Positions 1-9,144 of a stretch of 64,000 nt of DNA are shown one piece after another. The notes beneath the pieces are model-generated. The model did no database searches. It had not been told where the DNA came from and saw nothing but the letters and a program-made list of their open reading frames with translations. Made by a program: the position numbers and the translations under genes. The DNA comes from JBBARC01 sp040400005 (lineage in GTDB: Bacteria > Pseudomonadota > Alphaproteobacteria > Acetobacterales > Acetobacteraceae). The first letter of the stretch is position 1. Each line of letters begins with the position of its first letter. The DNA is taken from assembly GCA_040400005.1 (NCBI GenBank), contig JBBARC010000004.1:1-64000 (forward strand), given 5' to 3'.

Positions 1-79
1 CCCCAAGGCCAGCATTAAGGGTTCTAAGGGCTGTGCCCTTAGTGGGGTCCAGGGGCGAAGCCCTTGGCCTTTCTTACCC
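1..79. repeat. Tandem intergenic hairpins upstream of the efflux gene
   Basis: Two stem-loops stand back to back. One has 8-bp arms at 24-31 and 35-42 with a TGT loop; the other has arms at 49-56 and 60-67 with a GAA loop. Short GGGGCGAAGCCC-type hairpins of this style are common between genes in acetic-acid-type alphaproteobacteria (from memory, not checked). They could be the terminator of a gene lying off the left edge or part of a dispersed repeat. Confidence 0.5.
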
Positions 80-1654
80 ATGAGCGACACCGACCACGCC
101 ACGTGGCGGCCGCGGGCTAATCCGTGGGCGATTGCGCTGGTGGTGACGGTGGCGGCGTTTATGGAGGTGTTGGACACCACCATTGTGAACGTGTCGTTGC
201 CGCATATCGCCGGCAGTTTATCGGGTAGTTACGATGATGCGACTTGGGCGCTGACCAGTTATTTGGTGGCCAATGGCATTGTGCTGCCGATTTCCGGGTG
301 GTTGTCGGACGTGTTTGGCCGCAAGCGCTATTTTATGTTGTGCATTGGCATGTTTACGGTGTGCAGTTTGTTGTGCGGCACATCGCAGAGTTTGGCTGAG
401 CTGATTATATTTCGCTTGTTGCAGGGGTTTTTCGGCGGCGGGTTGCAGCCCAGCCAGCAGGCGATTTTGCTGGACACGTTTCCGATGTCCAAGCGCGCGC
501 TGGCGATGGCGGTGGTATCGATTGCCACGATCGTCGCGCCGATTTTGGGCCCCACTTTGGGGGGCTGGATTACCGATAATATTTCCTGGCGCTGGGTGTT
601 TTTTCTCAACGTGCCGGTGGGGATTGCCGGGCTGTTTGGCGTGTGGGCGCTGGTCGAAGATCCCCCTTGGGTGCGGTCGCGGCGCAGCCATGGGGTGGAT
701 TACATTGGCATTGGGCTGATTACGCTGGGGTTGGGCGCGCTGCAGATTACGCTTGATCGCGGTGAGGAATCGGATTGGTTTGGCTCGCCGTTTATTCGGG
801 TGACCGCGTTGCTGGCGGTGTTTGGCATTTTGGGCGCGATTTTGTGGCTGCTGAGCAGCAAGCGGCCAGTGGTAAATTTGTTTGTGCTGGCCGACCGTAA
901 TTTCAGCCTGAGCGTGATCATGATTTCGGTAATGAGCTTTTTGCTGATGGCGAGTTCCATTGTGCTGCCGCAATTTGCCCAAGGGGTGATTGGCTACACG
1001 GCAACCCAAGCCGGGCTTATTTTGTCGCCGGGCGGGTTTGTGATTATTTTGATGATTCCCCTGACTGCGCGGGTGATGGGGCTGATTGAAACCCGCTGGC
1101 TGGTGGCGTTGGGATTTACCATTATTGGCATGTCCATGCTGTATGCCAGCCATTTAGTGCCGCAGGTGAGTTTTGCCCAGTTAACCGTGATGCGCGGCTA
1201 CCAAACGCTGGGGCTTGCGTTTTTATTCGTGCCGATTTCCACCATCGCGTACTCCACTTTGCCGCGGCAATCATCGGGTGATGCCACCGCGCTGTATTCG
1301 ATGTTTCGCAATGTCGCGGGGTCGCTGGGGATATCGCTGGCGATTGCGTTGATTAGTGAGCGCACGGCTATTCGCCAGGCGCATTTGTCGTCGTCGCTCA
1401 GCGATCTTAACCCGGTGTACCAAGGCATGGTGGCGCGCTACACTCAGGCGTTACAGGCGATGGGGCATTTGGCCGGTGAGGCGCACGCCATGGCGATTGG
1501 GCAGATTTACCGGCAGTTGCAGTTGCAGGCGGCGGTGATGGCGTATGGCGATGTGTTTCGTATTTCGGCGGTGATTGCTTTTGCGATTGTGCCGTTCACC
1601 ATATTTTACTCACGCGGTAGATTATCGCGCGGTGGGGCCCCGGGTGGGCACTAG
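80..1654 (+). CDS. DHA2-family MFS multidrug efflux transporter (EmrB/QacA type)
   Basis: Inner-membrane proton-driven drug exporter of 524 residues, the usual length for 14-helix DHA2 transporters. Near residue 32 the first helix carries the DHA2 signature LDTTIVNVSLP. The motif A loop GWLSDVFGRKR follows helix 2, and a motif C-like GPTLGGWI lies in helix 5. Members of this group normally work with a periplasmic adaptor (EmrA/HlyD) and an outer-membrane channel. Neither is downstream, and any upstream partner would be off the window. The start is the first ATG after the hairpin region and no strong Shine-Dalgarno is visible. The substrate cannot be read from sequence. Confidence 0.9.
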   Translation: MSDTDHATWRPRANPWAIALVVTVAAFMEVLDTTIVNVSLPHIAGSLSGSYDDATWALTSYLVANGIVLPISGWLSDVFGRKRYFMLCIGMFTVCSLLCGTSQSLAELIIFRLLQGFFGGGLQPSQQAILLDTFPMSKRALAMAVVSIATIVAPILGPTLGGWITDNISWRWVFFLNVPVGIAGLFGVWALVEDPPWVRSRRSHGVDYIGIGLITLGLGALQITLDRGEESDWFGSPFIRVTALLAVFGILGAILWLLSSKRPVVNLFVLADRNFSLSVIMISVMSFLLMASSIVLPQFAQGVIGYTATQAGLILSPGGFVIILMIPLTARVMGLIETRWLVALGFTIIGMSMLYASHLVPQVSFAQLTVMRGYQTLGLAFLFVPISTIAYSTLPRQSSGDATALYSMFRNVAGSLGISLAIALISERTAIRQAHLSSSLSDLNPVYQGMVARYTQALQAMGHLAGEAHAMAIGQIYRQLQLQAAVMAYGDVFRISAVIAFAIVPFTIFYSRGRLSRGGAPGGH

Positions 1655-1768
1655 GGGGCGGGCATGAGGGGATAGGGGTGTCGTCTGGGCACGGCTGACA
1701 TTAACCCTTTCCGCCAAGGCGCTAGGCAGTAGCGCTGCGATCGTTCATGACACTGACCTAAATAGGCC

Positions 1769-2938
1769 ATGCCAGGGATTAGACACATGCCAATAAACAC
1801 CCACCCGTCGCCGCAGCGCCTGCCATTTTTGGATGCACTGCGTGGGTTGGCGGCCCTGCAGGTGATCATGTTTCACGTGGTGTTCGCGGGCCAAATGGCG
1901 TTGCCATTCTGGACCGGCGGCGCGCTGTTCACTGGCAAACCGGGTGTTGAGATGTTCTTTTTGGTCAGCGCGTTTTCGCTCTGCCTAAGCTCGCCCTGGT
2001 TGCTGGAGAGCACCGCACGGGACCACATTTTTTGGCTGCGCCGGTTGTTTCGCATACTGCCGCTGTTTTACGCCATGCTGGTTTTTACAGTGATCCACGA
2101 TAGCTACGCCTATGGTTGGCACCATGCGGTTACGGAGATTTTGGCCAGCATTTTTGTGGTGTTCAATATGGTGCCCGGGCACATTTTGGGCATTGTCAGC
2201 GCATCCTGGACGATTGGCGTCGAGATGCTGTTTTATGCGATTTTTCCGCTGATTTTTCGCGCAACGCGCACGCCATACCGGCTGGCTGGCGCTATACTTG
2301 CGGCTATTTTGCTGGCCCATGCGGCCGATACGGCCAGCAGTTATTTGCCGATTAGCGAATTGGTGCGCCAGGAGACCATGCGGTCTAACCTGTTTAATCT
2401 GCTGCCGCTTTTTCTGATGGGGATAGCCGCCTTCGACATTCATGCGGCCTTGCAGCGGCGGGTGATGGCCGCTGGCGATCGGCGTGATTTGGGCCGCGTG
2501 CTGATCCTGGCCGGCTGTTTTGTGTTTTATGCGTGGTTAAATAATACGCTGCAATTTCCGTTTGTCGAGGTGCGGTTTCCGCTGGCCGAGGCGTGGTTTC
2601 CCGGCACAATCTGGCCTGGCATCGGCGCCGCCTTGTTGATTTTAGGGTTTGCGCTGTGCCCAACCAAGGTCTTGGTCAATCGGGTAACCGATTTTCTCGG
2701 CCGCATCAGCTATTCGATGTATCTGGTGCATTCGCCGATCAACCAGTCACTCGGGCCGGTATATGCATGGATAAAACGGCAGAATTTGCCGGCAACGCCA
2801 GCTTATTTTTTGGCATTGGGGGTGAGTTTGGCGGTGATCGTGCCGGTGGCGGTGCTGACTTACACGCTGATCGAAAAGCCCGGCATGCGCCTGGGGCGTG
2901 CGGTGATTGGCCGGGTTAAGGGCGCGGCGGCGGTGTGA
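1769..2938 (+). CDS. Acyltransferase 3 family membrane protein (OafA/YrhL type)
   Basis: Polytopic inner-membrane acyltransferase of about 389 residues. The N-terminal signature LPFLDALRGLAALQVIMFHV ends in the family's conserved histidine, and about ten hydrophobic segments follow. A late FLGRISYSMYLVHSP segment is also typical. Such enzymes O-acylate sugars in lipopolysaccharide, exopolysaccharide or secondary metabolites; nothing nearby identifies the acceptor. ATGs at 1769 and 1787 are both possible starts. The gene stands alone, 114 bp after the efflux pump. Confidence 0.85.
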   Translation: MPGIRHMPINTHPSPQRLPFLDALRGLAALQVIMFHVVFAGQMALPFWTGGALFTGKPGVEMFFLVSAFSLCLSSPWLLESTARDHIFWLRRLFRILPLFYAMLVFTVIHDSYAYGWHHAVTEILASIFVVFNMVPGHILGIVSASWTIGVEMLFYAIFPLIFRATRTPYRLAGAILAAILLAHAADTASSYLPISELVRQETMRSNLFNLLPLFLMGIAAFDIHAALQRRVMAAGDRRDLGRVLILAGCFVFYAWLNNTLQFPFVEVRFPLAEAWFPGTIWPGIGAALLILGFALCPTKVLVNRVTDFLGRISYSMYLVHSPINQSLGPVYAWIKRQNLPATPAYFLALGVSLAVIVPVAVLTYTLIEKPGMRLGRAVIGRVKGAAAV

Positions 2939-3138
2939 GCACTCTCAGCGTAAATATTGCGAAGTAAAATTGATTAGAACGATCGGCCTCCGCCTTCGGC
3001 CGGCCTTGAAGCGCATGTGAACGTCGCAGTGTGGCGGTGAGCGGAATGGCAGCTTGGGGGGGGGGGCAGGAAGCGAAATTCGGACATCCAGATTGGATCC
3101 CCATCCAGACCTCCGTGCCGGAGTTTTAGACCGACTGG

Positions 3139-4059
3139 TTAGCTGGTGCGGGGCAGGTTAGCTTTTATGCGCTGCGCGGTTGAATCCGCGGTCGGAAGAA
3201 GTTCAGCAATCAACCGATTAGGAAAACGCCGCTTCTGCACGATCGCATAGAAGGTTTCTTTAACCTCGGGGATCCGGCAGTATTCAACCAATAGACCGAT
3301 CTGCAATTCGTCACGAACAACGATGGGGGGCACTAGGGTGACGCCCTCACGCTCGCGAGCTAGCAACCGTAGCATCGCCATGTCGTCAACCTCAGCCACG
3401 ATCATCGGCCTGATGCCGGCACGTTCCAGAAGCTGATCGAAGGCCACCCGAATGTCGCTATCGAGGCTCGGCAGAAGAACCGGCTCAGTTCGAAGATCGT
3501 CTGGAAATCGAAATTTTCTCCTATTTGATCGCGGCCGGCCGACGAGGCTAACCGGTTGCTCGTCGAGCAGATGGTTGCGCAGCGCGGAGCGCGCATCGCG
3601 CGGGGCGGCGCTGTTGGACAGCACGATGTCAACGGTGTGGGCCTCCAGCTGGGCCAGAAGGTCTCGGATATTACCCGACCGCACGATCAGTTCCACGTCC
3701 GACCGCCCAACCAGCGGGCGTAAAAATTCCATTTGAAAATTGCGCGACAGCGTTGTCAGGGCGCCGATCCGAAGCACCTGGCGGCTGGCGACCGGGCGCC
3801 CTCGCAGGGTGCTGATCAGTTCGTCCCCGGCTTTGAACACCGTATCGGCAGTGTCGAGTGCGATCTGGCCGGCTTCGGTTAAGACCAGTTTCTTGCCGAT
3901 CCGCTCGAACAGGGGATGGCCGATCTGATGTTCAAGCTTTTTGATCTGAACCGACAGGGCTGACTGCGACAGGTTCATATGGGCGGCCGCACGAGTAAGG
4001 CTACCATCGTGCGCCACGGCCCAAAAATAGCGCAGATGGTTGTAATTCAGGTTGCTCAT
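3139..4059 (-). CDS. LysR-family transcriptional regulator, divergent to dabBA
   Basis: 306-residue LysR-type regulator. The N-terminal winged helix-turn-helix lies at about residues 5-62 (NYNHLRYFWAVA, then SLTRAAAHMNLSQSALS), followed by a periplasmic-binding-protein-like effector domain. The YNHLRYFW opening resembles NhaR more than CbbR. It is transcribed away from dabB with its start codon inside a perfect inverted repeat, the classic arrangement for a regulator that controls itself and its divergent neighbour. Its likely target is therefore the carbon-uptake operon. The inducer (CO2, bicarbonate, pH or sodium) is unknown. Confidence 0.9.
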   Translation of the reverse strand: MSNLNYNHLRYFWAVAHDGSLTRAAAHMNLSQSALSVQIKKLEHQIGHPLFERIGKKLVLTEAGQIALDTADTVFKAGDELISTLRGRPVASRQVLRIGALTTLSRNFQMEFLRPLVGRSDVELIVRSGNIRDLLAQLEAHTVDIVLSNSAAPRDARSALRNHLLDEQPVSLVGRPRSNRRKFRFPDDLRTEPVLLPSLDSDIRVAFDQLLERAGIRPMIVAEVDDMAMLRLLAREREGVTLVPPIVVRDELQIGLLVEYCRIPEVKETFYAIVQKRRFPNRLIAELLPTADSTAQRIKANLPRTS

Positions 4060-4090
4060 ATCGTTCTATTAAAACGAACGATATGAGCAA
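4052..4090. promoter_or_regulatory. Perfect 15-bp inverted repeat, probable LysR operator
   Basis: Arms at 4052-4066 and 4076-4090 are exact reverse complements around the 9-bp spacer TATTAAAAC. The core TTC-N9-GAA satisfies the T-N11-A rule of LysR boxes (T4065, A4077). The left arm contains the lysR start codon (4059-4057), so binding there could block the regulator's own translation start region. A plausible -10 for dabB, TACAAT, lies just outside the right arm at 4091-4096, and no good -35 is visible, which suits an activator-dependent promoter. Confidence 0.75.
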
Positions 4091-4170
4091 TACAATGAAT
4101 TTTTAACGTGGCACGCGATCCCCTACACAAGCTCCAGAAGAACAGCGCTGCAAGCCAAAGGGGCCATTCC

Positions 4171-5733
4171 GTGCCAACACTCTACATGATACCGTTGCTC
4201 GCCGGGCTGCCGCTGCTACTTAGTGCCGTGTGTGGCTTCCTCAGCCCAGGATGCAGGCCCAAATATAGCCCCAAGTTTGCCGAGGCCATGGCGTTCCTTT
4301 TAGTGGCCGCGGCGTTGGTATCGGCTGGCGGGTTGATTGTTTACGGCCCTGGTGACAGTCCGCTCATCGGTGCAGGCGGCGTGGGATTGGCGGCGCGGCT
4401 CGACGCCCTTTCCGCAGTGATGCTGCTTGTGGTCAGCTTCATCGGCTGGGTCGTTGTGCGCTACGCCAGCACCTATTTGGATGGTGAAGCCCGGCAAGGT
4501 GCGTTTACCGGCTGGCTCTGCCTAACCCTTGCCGCGGTGGCGTTGCTGGTGGTTGCGGGTAACCTCGTTCAGCTCGCACTTGCTTGGATCGCCACTAGCC
4601 TATTTCTGCATAAGCTTCTTTTGTTCTACCCTGATCGCATCGCGGCGCGGCGTGCCGCGCGCAAGAAATTTGTGGTCGCGCGCCTTGCTGATGCTGCCCT
4701 GCTCGGTGCTGCAGCTTTGCTTTTTGCCGCCTACGGCACAGCCGATATTGCGGCGATCCTGAAGGCCGCACGTGCGGCAGCCGGCGGCGATTTGGCGGTG
4801 GGCGCCGCGGCGTTTCTGGCATTGGCAGCGATGCTCAAATCCGCGCAATTTCCGGCCCATGGCTGGCTCACCGAGGTGATGGAAACGCCCACCCCGGTCT
4901 CGGCCCTTCTTCATGCCGGTGTGATCAATGCCGGCGGCTTCCTGCTGATCCGCTTCGCCGACGTGATCCTGCTGGCGCCCGGCGTACTTGCGGCCCTTGT
5001 TCTGATCGGCGGCTTTACGGCGCTGTTCGCCAGCCTGGTGATGCTGACGCAACCGGCGGTGAAAACCTCGCTCGCCTGGTCGACCGTGGCCCAAATGGGA
5101 TTCATGATCTTTGAGTGTGGCCTGGCGCTGTTTCCCCTGGCCCTGCTGCACATCGCGGCGCACTCGCTTTACAAGGCGCACGCTTTTCTGGCGTCGGGCA
5201 GCGCTGTGGAAAAGGTTGCGGCGATCCGCAGGCCTGGCCCTGTCGCCGTGCCCGGCGCCGGTGCCGTCAGCCGGGCATTTCTTGCGGCGTTGGTGATTTA
5301 TGTTCTGGTTGGCCTCGGCTTCGGCTTTGCCCATAAATCGCCGCAGGCAATCGCGCTCGGCGCCATCCTCATCTTCGGTGTCGCCTACATGCTGGCGCAG
5401 GGGTTTGCCGACGCGGCACCGGTGGCCCTCACCCGGCGCACGGCCGTCTACGCCGTGGGGACGTCGGTAAGTTACTTTGCGCTGCAAATGGCGGCGACGT
5501 CTCTTACGGCAGGCGTATTGCCGGTTACCCCCGCCCCCGGGCCGCTGGAATGGGGGCTTATCACGCTCGCAGTGTTCAGTTTCGGCCTCGCCGCCATCGT
5601 TCAGGCGATGTTCCCGCTGTGGGCCTATCACCCGGCAGCCGCCGGCCTGCGCGTGCATCTGTCGAACGGATTTTACGCGAACGCCGTCTTCGACCGGCTC
5701 ATCGGCGGCTGGTCGATGAGCAACCGCGCCTGA
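4171..5733 (+). CDS. dabB: DabB-like proton-conducting subunit of inorganic-carbon transporter
   Basis: About 520-residue polytopic membrane protein of the NuoL/MrpA (NADH dehydrogenase subunit 5) family with roughly 13 helices. The conserved block KSAQFPAHGWL..METPTPVSALLHAG is the proton-path segment shared with complex I antiporter subunits. Directly followed by dabA, it is best read as DabB, which couples cation or proton flow to CO2/bicarbonate capture by DabA. The open frame extends to a GTG at 4108, but GTG at 4171 has AAAGGGG seven bases upstream and starts just before the first helix, so I prefer it. Expression is probably controlled by the divergent LysR gene. Confidence 0.88.
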   Translation: MPTLYMIPLLAGLPLLLSAVCGFLSPGCRPKYSPKFAEAMAFLLVAAALVSAGGLIVYGPGDSPLIGAGGVGLAARLDALSAVMLLVVSFIGWVVVRYASTYLDGEARQGAFTGWLCLTLAAVALLVVAGNLVQLALAWIATSLFLHKLLLFYPDRIAARRAARKKFVVARLADAALLGAAALLFAAYGTADIAAILKAARAAAGGDLAVGAAAFLALAAMLKSAQFPAHGWLTEVMETPTPVSALLHAGVINAGGFLLIRFADVILLAPGVLAALVLIGGFTALFASLVMLTQPAVKTSLAWSTVAQMGFMIFECGLALFPLALLHIAAHSLYKAHAFLASGSAVEKVAAIRRPGPVAVPGAGAVSRAFLAALVIYVLVGLGFGFAHKSPQAIALGAILIFGVAYMLAQGFADAAPVALTRRTAVYAVGTSVSYFALQMAATSLTAGVLPVTPAPGPLEWGLITLAVFSFGLAAIVQAMFPLWAYHPAAAGLRVHLSNGFYANAVFDRLIGGWSMSNRA

Positions 5734-5763
5734 TTAACGCTGCATTTTATAGGAACGCGGGCT

Positions 5764-8193
5764 ATGTCGTATTGCCAAACTAAGGTGCCGGCCGACCGGA
5801 GTAGTCTCGCGGCCGCGGCACTGCGCGCGGCGCGCGCCATTCCCCCGGCTTGGCCGCTGTCAGCAAGCGTCGCGGTCAATCCCTTTTTGGGCCAAACGCA
5901 CGAAAATCTTGCCGGCGCGGGGGCGCGCCTGGCGCGGGTGTCGTGTGCGGCCGTGACCATGCCACGGGCGTGGTATCAGGCAAAAATTTCTGCCGGCATC
6001 ATCTCTGACGCCGACCTGCTTTGCGCCTTGATGCAGGCGCCTGCCCACCTCCGGCCGGATGATCTCGCCACCCTAAAAACCGCAGCTGCTGGCGGCACGC
6101 CCCAGCCGCGCGCGCTGCAAACGATCGCAGATCTTGCGGCCGGGGTTTCCGGTATCGACTGGCCCGGCCTGATCGCCGAGCGCTTCGGCGCCTGGGCTGC
6201 AGGATATTTCGACGAAGGCCAGGCCCTTTGGGCTGCACCGCGCGGCAAAGACGCCTACGGGGCCTGGCGGGCGGTGGCCACCCACGATCTGACGCCGGAG
6301 ATCGCCGGGCTGCGCGGGTTTGCGCAGCACGTATCAGAAGCCCCCGAGACCGCCATCGCCGTCATTGCCCGCGTTGCCGATCAGCTCGGCCTTGGGGACG
6401 CGGCCCTGGAGACATACTTTCACCAGATGTTAATGACCCTGGGCGGCTGGGGGCAGTATGCGCGCTACTTGCTTTGGCAGGCGGAACTCACCGGCGGGTC
6501 GGATCAGACGATCATCAACCTTCTCGCCATCCGGCTGATCTGGGAAGAGGCGTTATGTCTTCGTTACGGCAGCCAAATTCGTGATACGTGGGCCGTGATT
6601 GCGGCCCAGCATGCCGCACCGATCGAGCCGACACACGATCTGGTGATTGACACAATTCTTCAGGCAGCCGCCGAACGTTCTGGGCAGCGTGCATTGGCAA
6701 AAACACTGTCACGGCCAACGCCGCACACAATCCATTGTCGTCCCGTGCTGCAGGCGGTGTTCTGTATCGACGTTCGATCGGAAGTGTTTCGCCGCGCGCT
6801 GGAGAGCATCAACCCCGGCATCCAAACGCTAGGTTTCGCAGGCTTCTTTGGTCTGACAACGGCGCACCGCCGGTTTGCCTCCGATGTCGAGGAACTGCAT
6901 CTCCCGGTGCTGCTCAATCCGGCCTATAAATCCTGCTCGGGCGGGGCCGGCGCAGAGGCCGCAGATAAATCCACACGCGTTAATGCGCGCGCGGTGCGGG
7001 CATGGGGCCGGTTCAAACTAGCGGCTGTCTCGTCCTTCGCCTTTGTTGAGGCAGCCGGGCCGATCTTTGCCTTTCGGCTGCTGAGTGATGCGCTGGGATT
7101 GCCGGGCGCGCCGCTGCCGAACGAGCCTGCGCCGCGCTTTGAGCCTGCCCCCGATTTGGCTCAACGTATTGCAACGGCAGAAGCCGTGCTGCGGGCCATG
7201 TCGCTGACTAAGAGCTTCGCCGGCCTGGTGTTGTTGGTTGGACACGGCGCTAATGTTGTCAATAACCCCCATGCAAGTGCACTGCATTGCGGCGCCTGTG
7301 GTGGATATTCGGGGGAAACCAACGCGCGCCTTTTGGCCACTCTCCTCAACGATCAAGATGTGCGGGTCGGGCTGGCAGCGAAAGGCATTGACATCCCCAA
7401 CGACACATTTTTCCTGGCGGGGTTGCACGGCACAACAACCGATCAAGTGATGTTCTATACCGAAGACCATCCACGCGCTGCCCACCACTGCACGGCGATT
7501 AGCCAAGCCAAAACCTGGTTCGCCAGGGCGGGTAAAATCGCCCGCGGCGAACGCGCCATTCGCCTGCCGCGGGCCGGAAATGAAGCCTCTGTGCAAAAGC
7601 GCAGCCGAGACTGGTCTGAGACGCGGCCTGAATGGGCACTGGCCGGCTGCAAAGCGTTCATCGCCGCACCGCGCGCTCAAACAACAGGTAAAAGCCTTGA
7701 AGGGCGCGCTTTTCTGCATGACTATGATTGGGAAAACGACAAGAATTTCGGTGTTCTTGAGTTGATCCTCACCGCACCTGTCGTGGTCGCCAGTTGGATT
7801 AGCCTGCAATATTACGGATCAACAGTGGCACCCGAGGTGTTCGGCGGCGGTAATAAGGTGCTGCACAACGTCACCGGCGGCCTTGGCGTGGTTGAAGGCA
7901 ATGGCGGAATTTTGCGCACCGGTTTGCCCTGGCAATCGGTGCATGACGGCGAACAGTATCGTCACGAGCCGTTGCGCCTGTCTGTCTGTATCGCCGCACC
8001 CCGCCAAGCGATCACTGATATCCTCAGGCGCCACGATACAGTCCGCGCCCTGTTCGACAATGGATGGCTGCATCTTTTCGGCCTCGACGAGGCGGGCGGC
8101 ATGGCTTGGCGTTATGCCGGCAATCTTCATTGGATGGCGATGGAAGACACCGAAACCACAAACACACATCCGCCGCTAAAGACTGCAATCTAG
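5764..8193 (+). CDS. dabA: DabA-like inorganic-carbon transporter subunit (UPF0753/DUF2309)
   Basis: 809-residue protein of the UPF0753 family. DabA is a carbonic-anhydrase-like zinc protein on the cytoplasmic side of the membrane that hydrates CO2 when energised by DabB. The four zinc/active-site positions are recognisable: C334 and D336 in VFCIDVRSE, H494 in VGHGANV and C509 in LHCGACGG. The 2- and 15-residue spacings match those I recall for the Halothiobacillus enzyme. AGGAA lies eight bases before the ATG, 30 bp after dabB. The site is intact, so the protein is probably functional. In a heterotroph this would supply bicarbonate for carboxylases rather than for carboxysomes. Confidence 0.92.
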   Translation: MSYCQTKVPADRSSLAAAALRAARAIPPAWPLSASVAVNPFLGQTHENLAGAGARLARVSCAAVTMPRAWYQAKISAGIISDADLLCALMQAPAHLRPDDLATLKTAAAGGTPQPRALQTIADLAAGVSGIDWPGLIAERFGAWAAGYFDEGQALWAAPRGKDAYGAWRAVATHDLTPEIAGLRGFAQHVSEAPETAIAVIARVADQLGLGDAALETYFHQMLMTLGGWGQYARYLLWQAELTGGSDQTIINLLAIRLIWEEALCLRYGSQIRDTWAVIAAQHAAPIEPTHDLVIDTILQAAAERSGQRALAKTLSRPTPHTIHCRPVLQAVFCIDVRSEVFRRALESINPGIQTLGFAGFFGLTTAHRRFASDVEELHLPVLLNPAYKSCSGGAGAEAADKSTRVNARAVRAWGRFKLAAVSSFAFVEAAGPIFAFRLLSDALGLPGAPLPNEPAPRFEPAPDLAQRIATAEAVLRAMSLTKSFAGLVLLVGHGANVVNNPHASALHCGACGGYSGETNARLLATLLNDQDVRVGLAAKGIDIPNDTFFLAGLHGTTTDQVMFYTEDHPRAAHHCTAISQAKTWFARAGKIARGERAIRLPRAGNEASVQKRSRDWSETRPEWALAGCKAFIAAPRAQTTGKSLEGRAFLHDYDWENDKNFGVLELILTAPVVVASWISLQYYGSTVAPEVFGGGNKVLHNVTGGLGVVEGNGGILRTGLPWQSVHDGEQYRHEPLRLSVCIAAPRQAITDILRRHDTVRALFDNGWLHLFGLDEAGGMAWRYAGNLHWMAMEDTETTNTHPPLKTAI

Positions 8194-8238
8194 GCGGCGG
8201 CATAAGCACACGGCAAAATTTTTTCAGAAGGAAATCAC

Positions 8239-9144
8239 ATGACAAACACTTTAACACATCTCGCCACCCTTGAGGCCGAGTCCATTCACATTATCCGCGA
8301 GGTGGTCGCCGAAGCGCAAAACCCGGTGATGCTGTTCTCAGCGGGCAAGGACTCGACGGTGATGGCCCATCTGGCGATGCTCGCTTTCTATCCCAGTAAG
8401 CCACCATTTCCATTGCTGCACGTTGATTCGACGTGGGAGTTCCGCTCGTTGATCGCGTTTCGTGATGCCTTTGCGCAAAAGCATGGCTTTAAACTCATCG
8501 CATATGCCAACGAAGAAGGCAGGGCTGCCGGAATAAACCCGTTCGACCATGGCGACCGCTACACCGCGGTTATGCGCACCGAACCGCTGAAAGAGTCGCT
8601 CAATAAAGGTGGCTACGATATCATCTTCGGTGGCGCACGGCGCGATGAAGAAAAATCACGTTCGAAGGAACGTATCGTTTCGATCCGTAACGCGGCGCAC
8701 GCGTGGGAGCCGCGTCAGCAGCGCCCGGAACTCTGGAGGCTCTACAACACACGCCTCGCCAAAGGCCAAACGGCGCGGGTCTTTCCGTTGTCAAATTGGA
8801 CAGAAACCGACATATGGGCCTACGCATTGGAAAAAAATATTGAGCTCGCACCGCTCTATTATGCTGAACCTCGGCCGGTCGTCACGCGAGGTGGCGCCTT
8901 CATCGTGGTCGATGACGAAGCCCGGATGCGGTTTTTACCTGGTGACCAGATATCAACCCGGAAGGTGCGCTTCCGCACCCTGGGTTGCTGGCCGGTAACG
9001 GGGGCCATCGAATCGGAGGCCGCCGATCTACGGTCTGTCGTTGATGAGACTATCGGGGCGTCATCCTCGGAACGTCAGGGGCGCATCAGCGATGGGGAGG
9101 ATGGTGGTTCGCTTGAGCAGAAAAAGCGCGAAGGCTATTTCTGA
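8239..9144 (+). CDS. cysD: Sulfate adenylyltransferase subunit 2 (CysD-like)
   Basis: 301-residue PP-loop ATP pyrophosphatase of the CysD type, the catalytic subunit making adenosine phosphosulfate from sulfate and ATP. The PP-loop is at residues 34-39 (SAGKDS). Family blocks GGARRDEEKSR, VFPLSNWTE.DIW, VRFRTLGCWP and the C-terminal KKREGYF are all present, so it looks like a full, classical CysD. AAGGA sits upstream of the ATG. It follows dabA by 45 bp on the same strand. Unusually, the GTPase partner CysN is not adjacent and is not elsewhere in the window. The stop codon overlaps the next start (TGATG), so the two are translationally coupled. Confidence 0.9.
   Translation: MTNTLTHLATLEAESIHIIREVVAEAQNPVMLFSAGKDSTVMAHLAMLAFYPSKPPFPLLHVDSTWEFRSLIAFRDAFAQKHGFKLIAYANEEGRAAGINPFDHGDRYTAVMRTEPLKESLNKGGYDIIFGGARRDEEKSRSKERIVSIRNAAHAWEPRQQRPELWRLYNTRLAKGQTARVFPLSNWTETDIWAYALEKNIELAPLYYAEPRPVVTRGGAFIVVDDEARMRFLPGDQISTRKVRFRTLGCWPVTGAIESEAADLRSVVDETIGASSSERQGRISDGEDGGSLEQKKREGYF

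Noticed and set aside
218..1153. Long minus-strand frame opposite the efflux gene
   Set aside because: Composition (Gln/His/Arg-rich, no domains) is that of a shadow of the GC-rich plus-strand gene; the same applies to similar frames opposite dabB, leuA and ftsK.
3056..3066. Run of eleven G between the acyltransferase and lysR genes
   Set aside because: It lies in the gap after the 3' ends of convergent genes, so slippage would change no start or frame; probably neutral.
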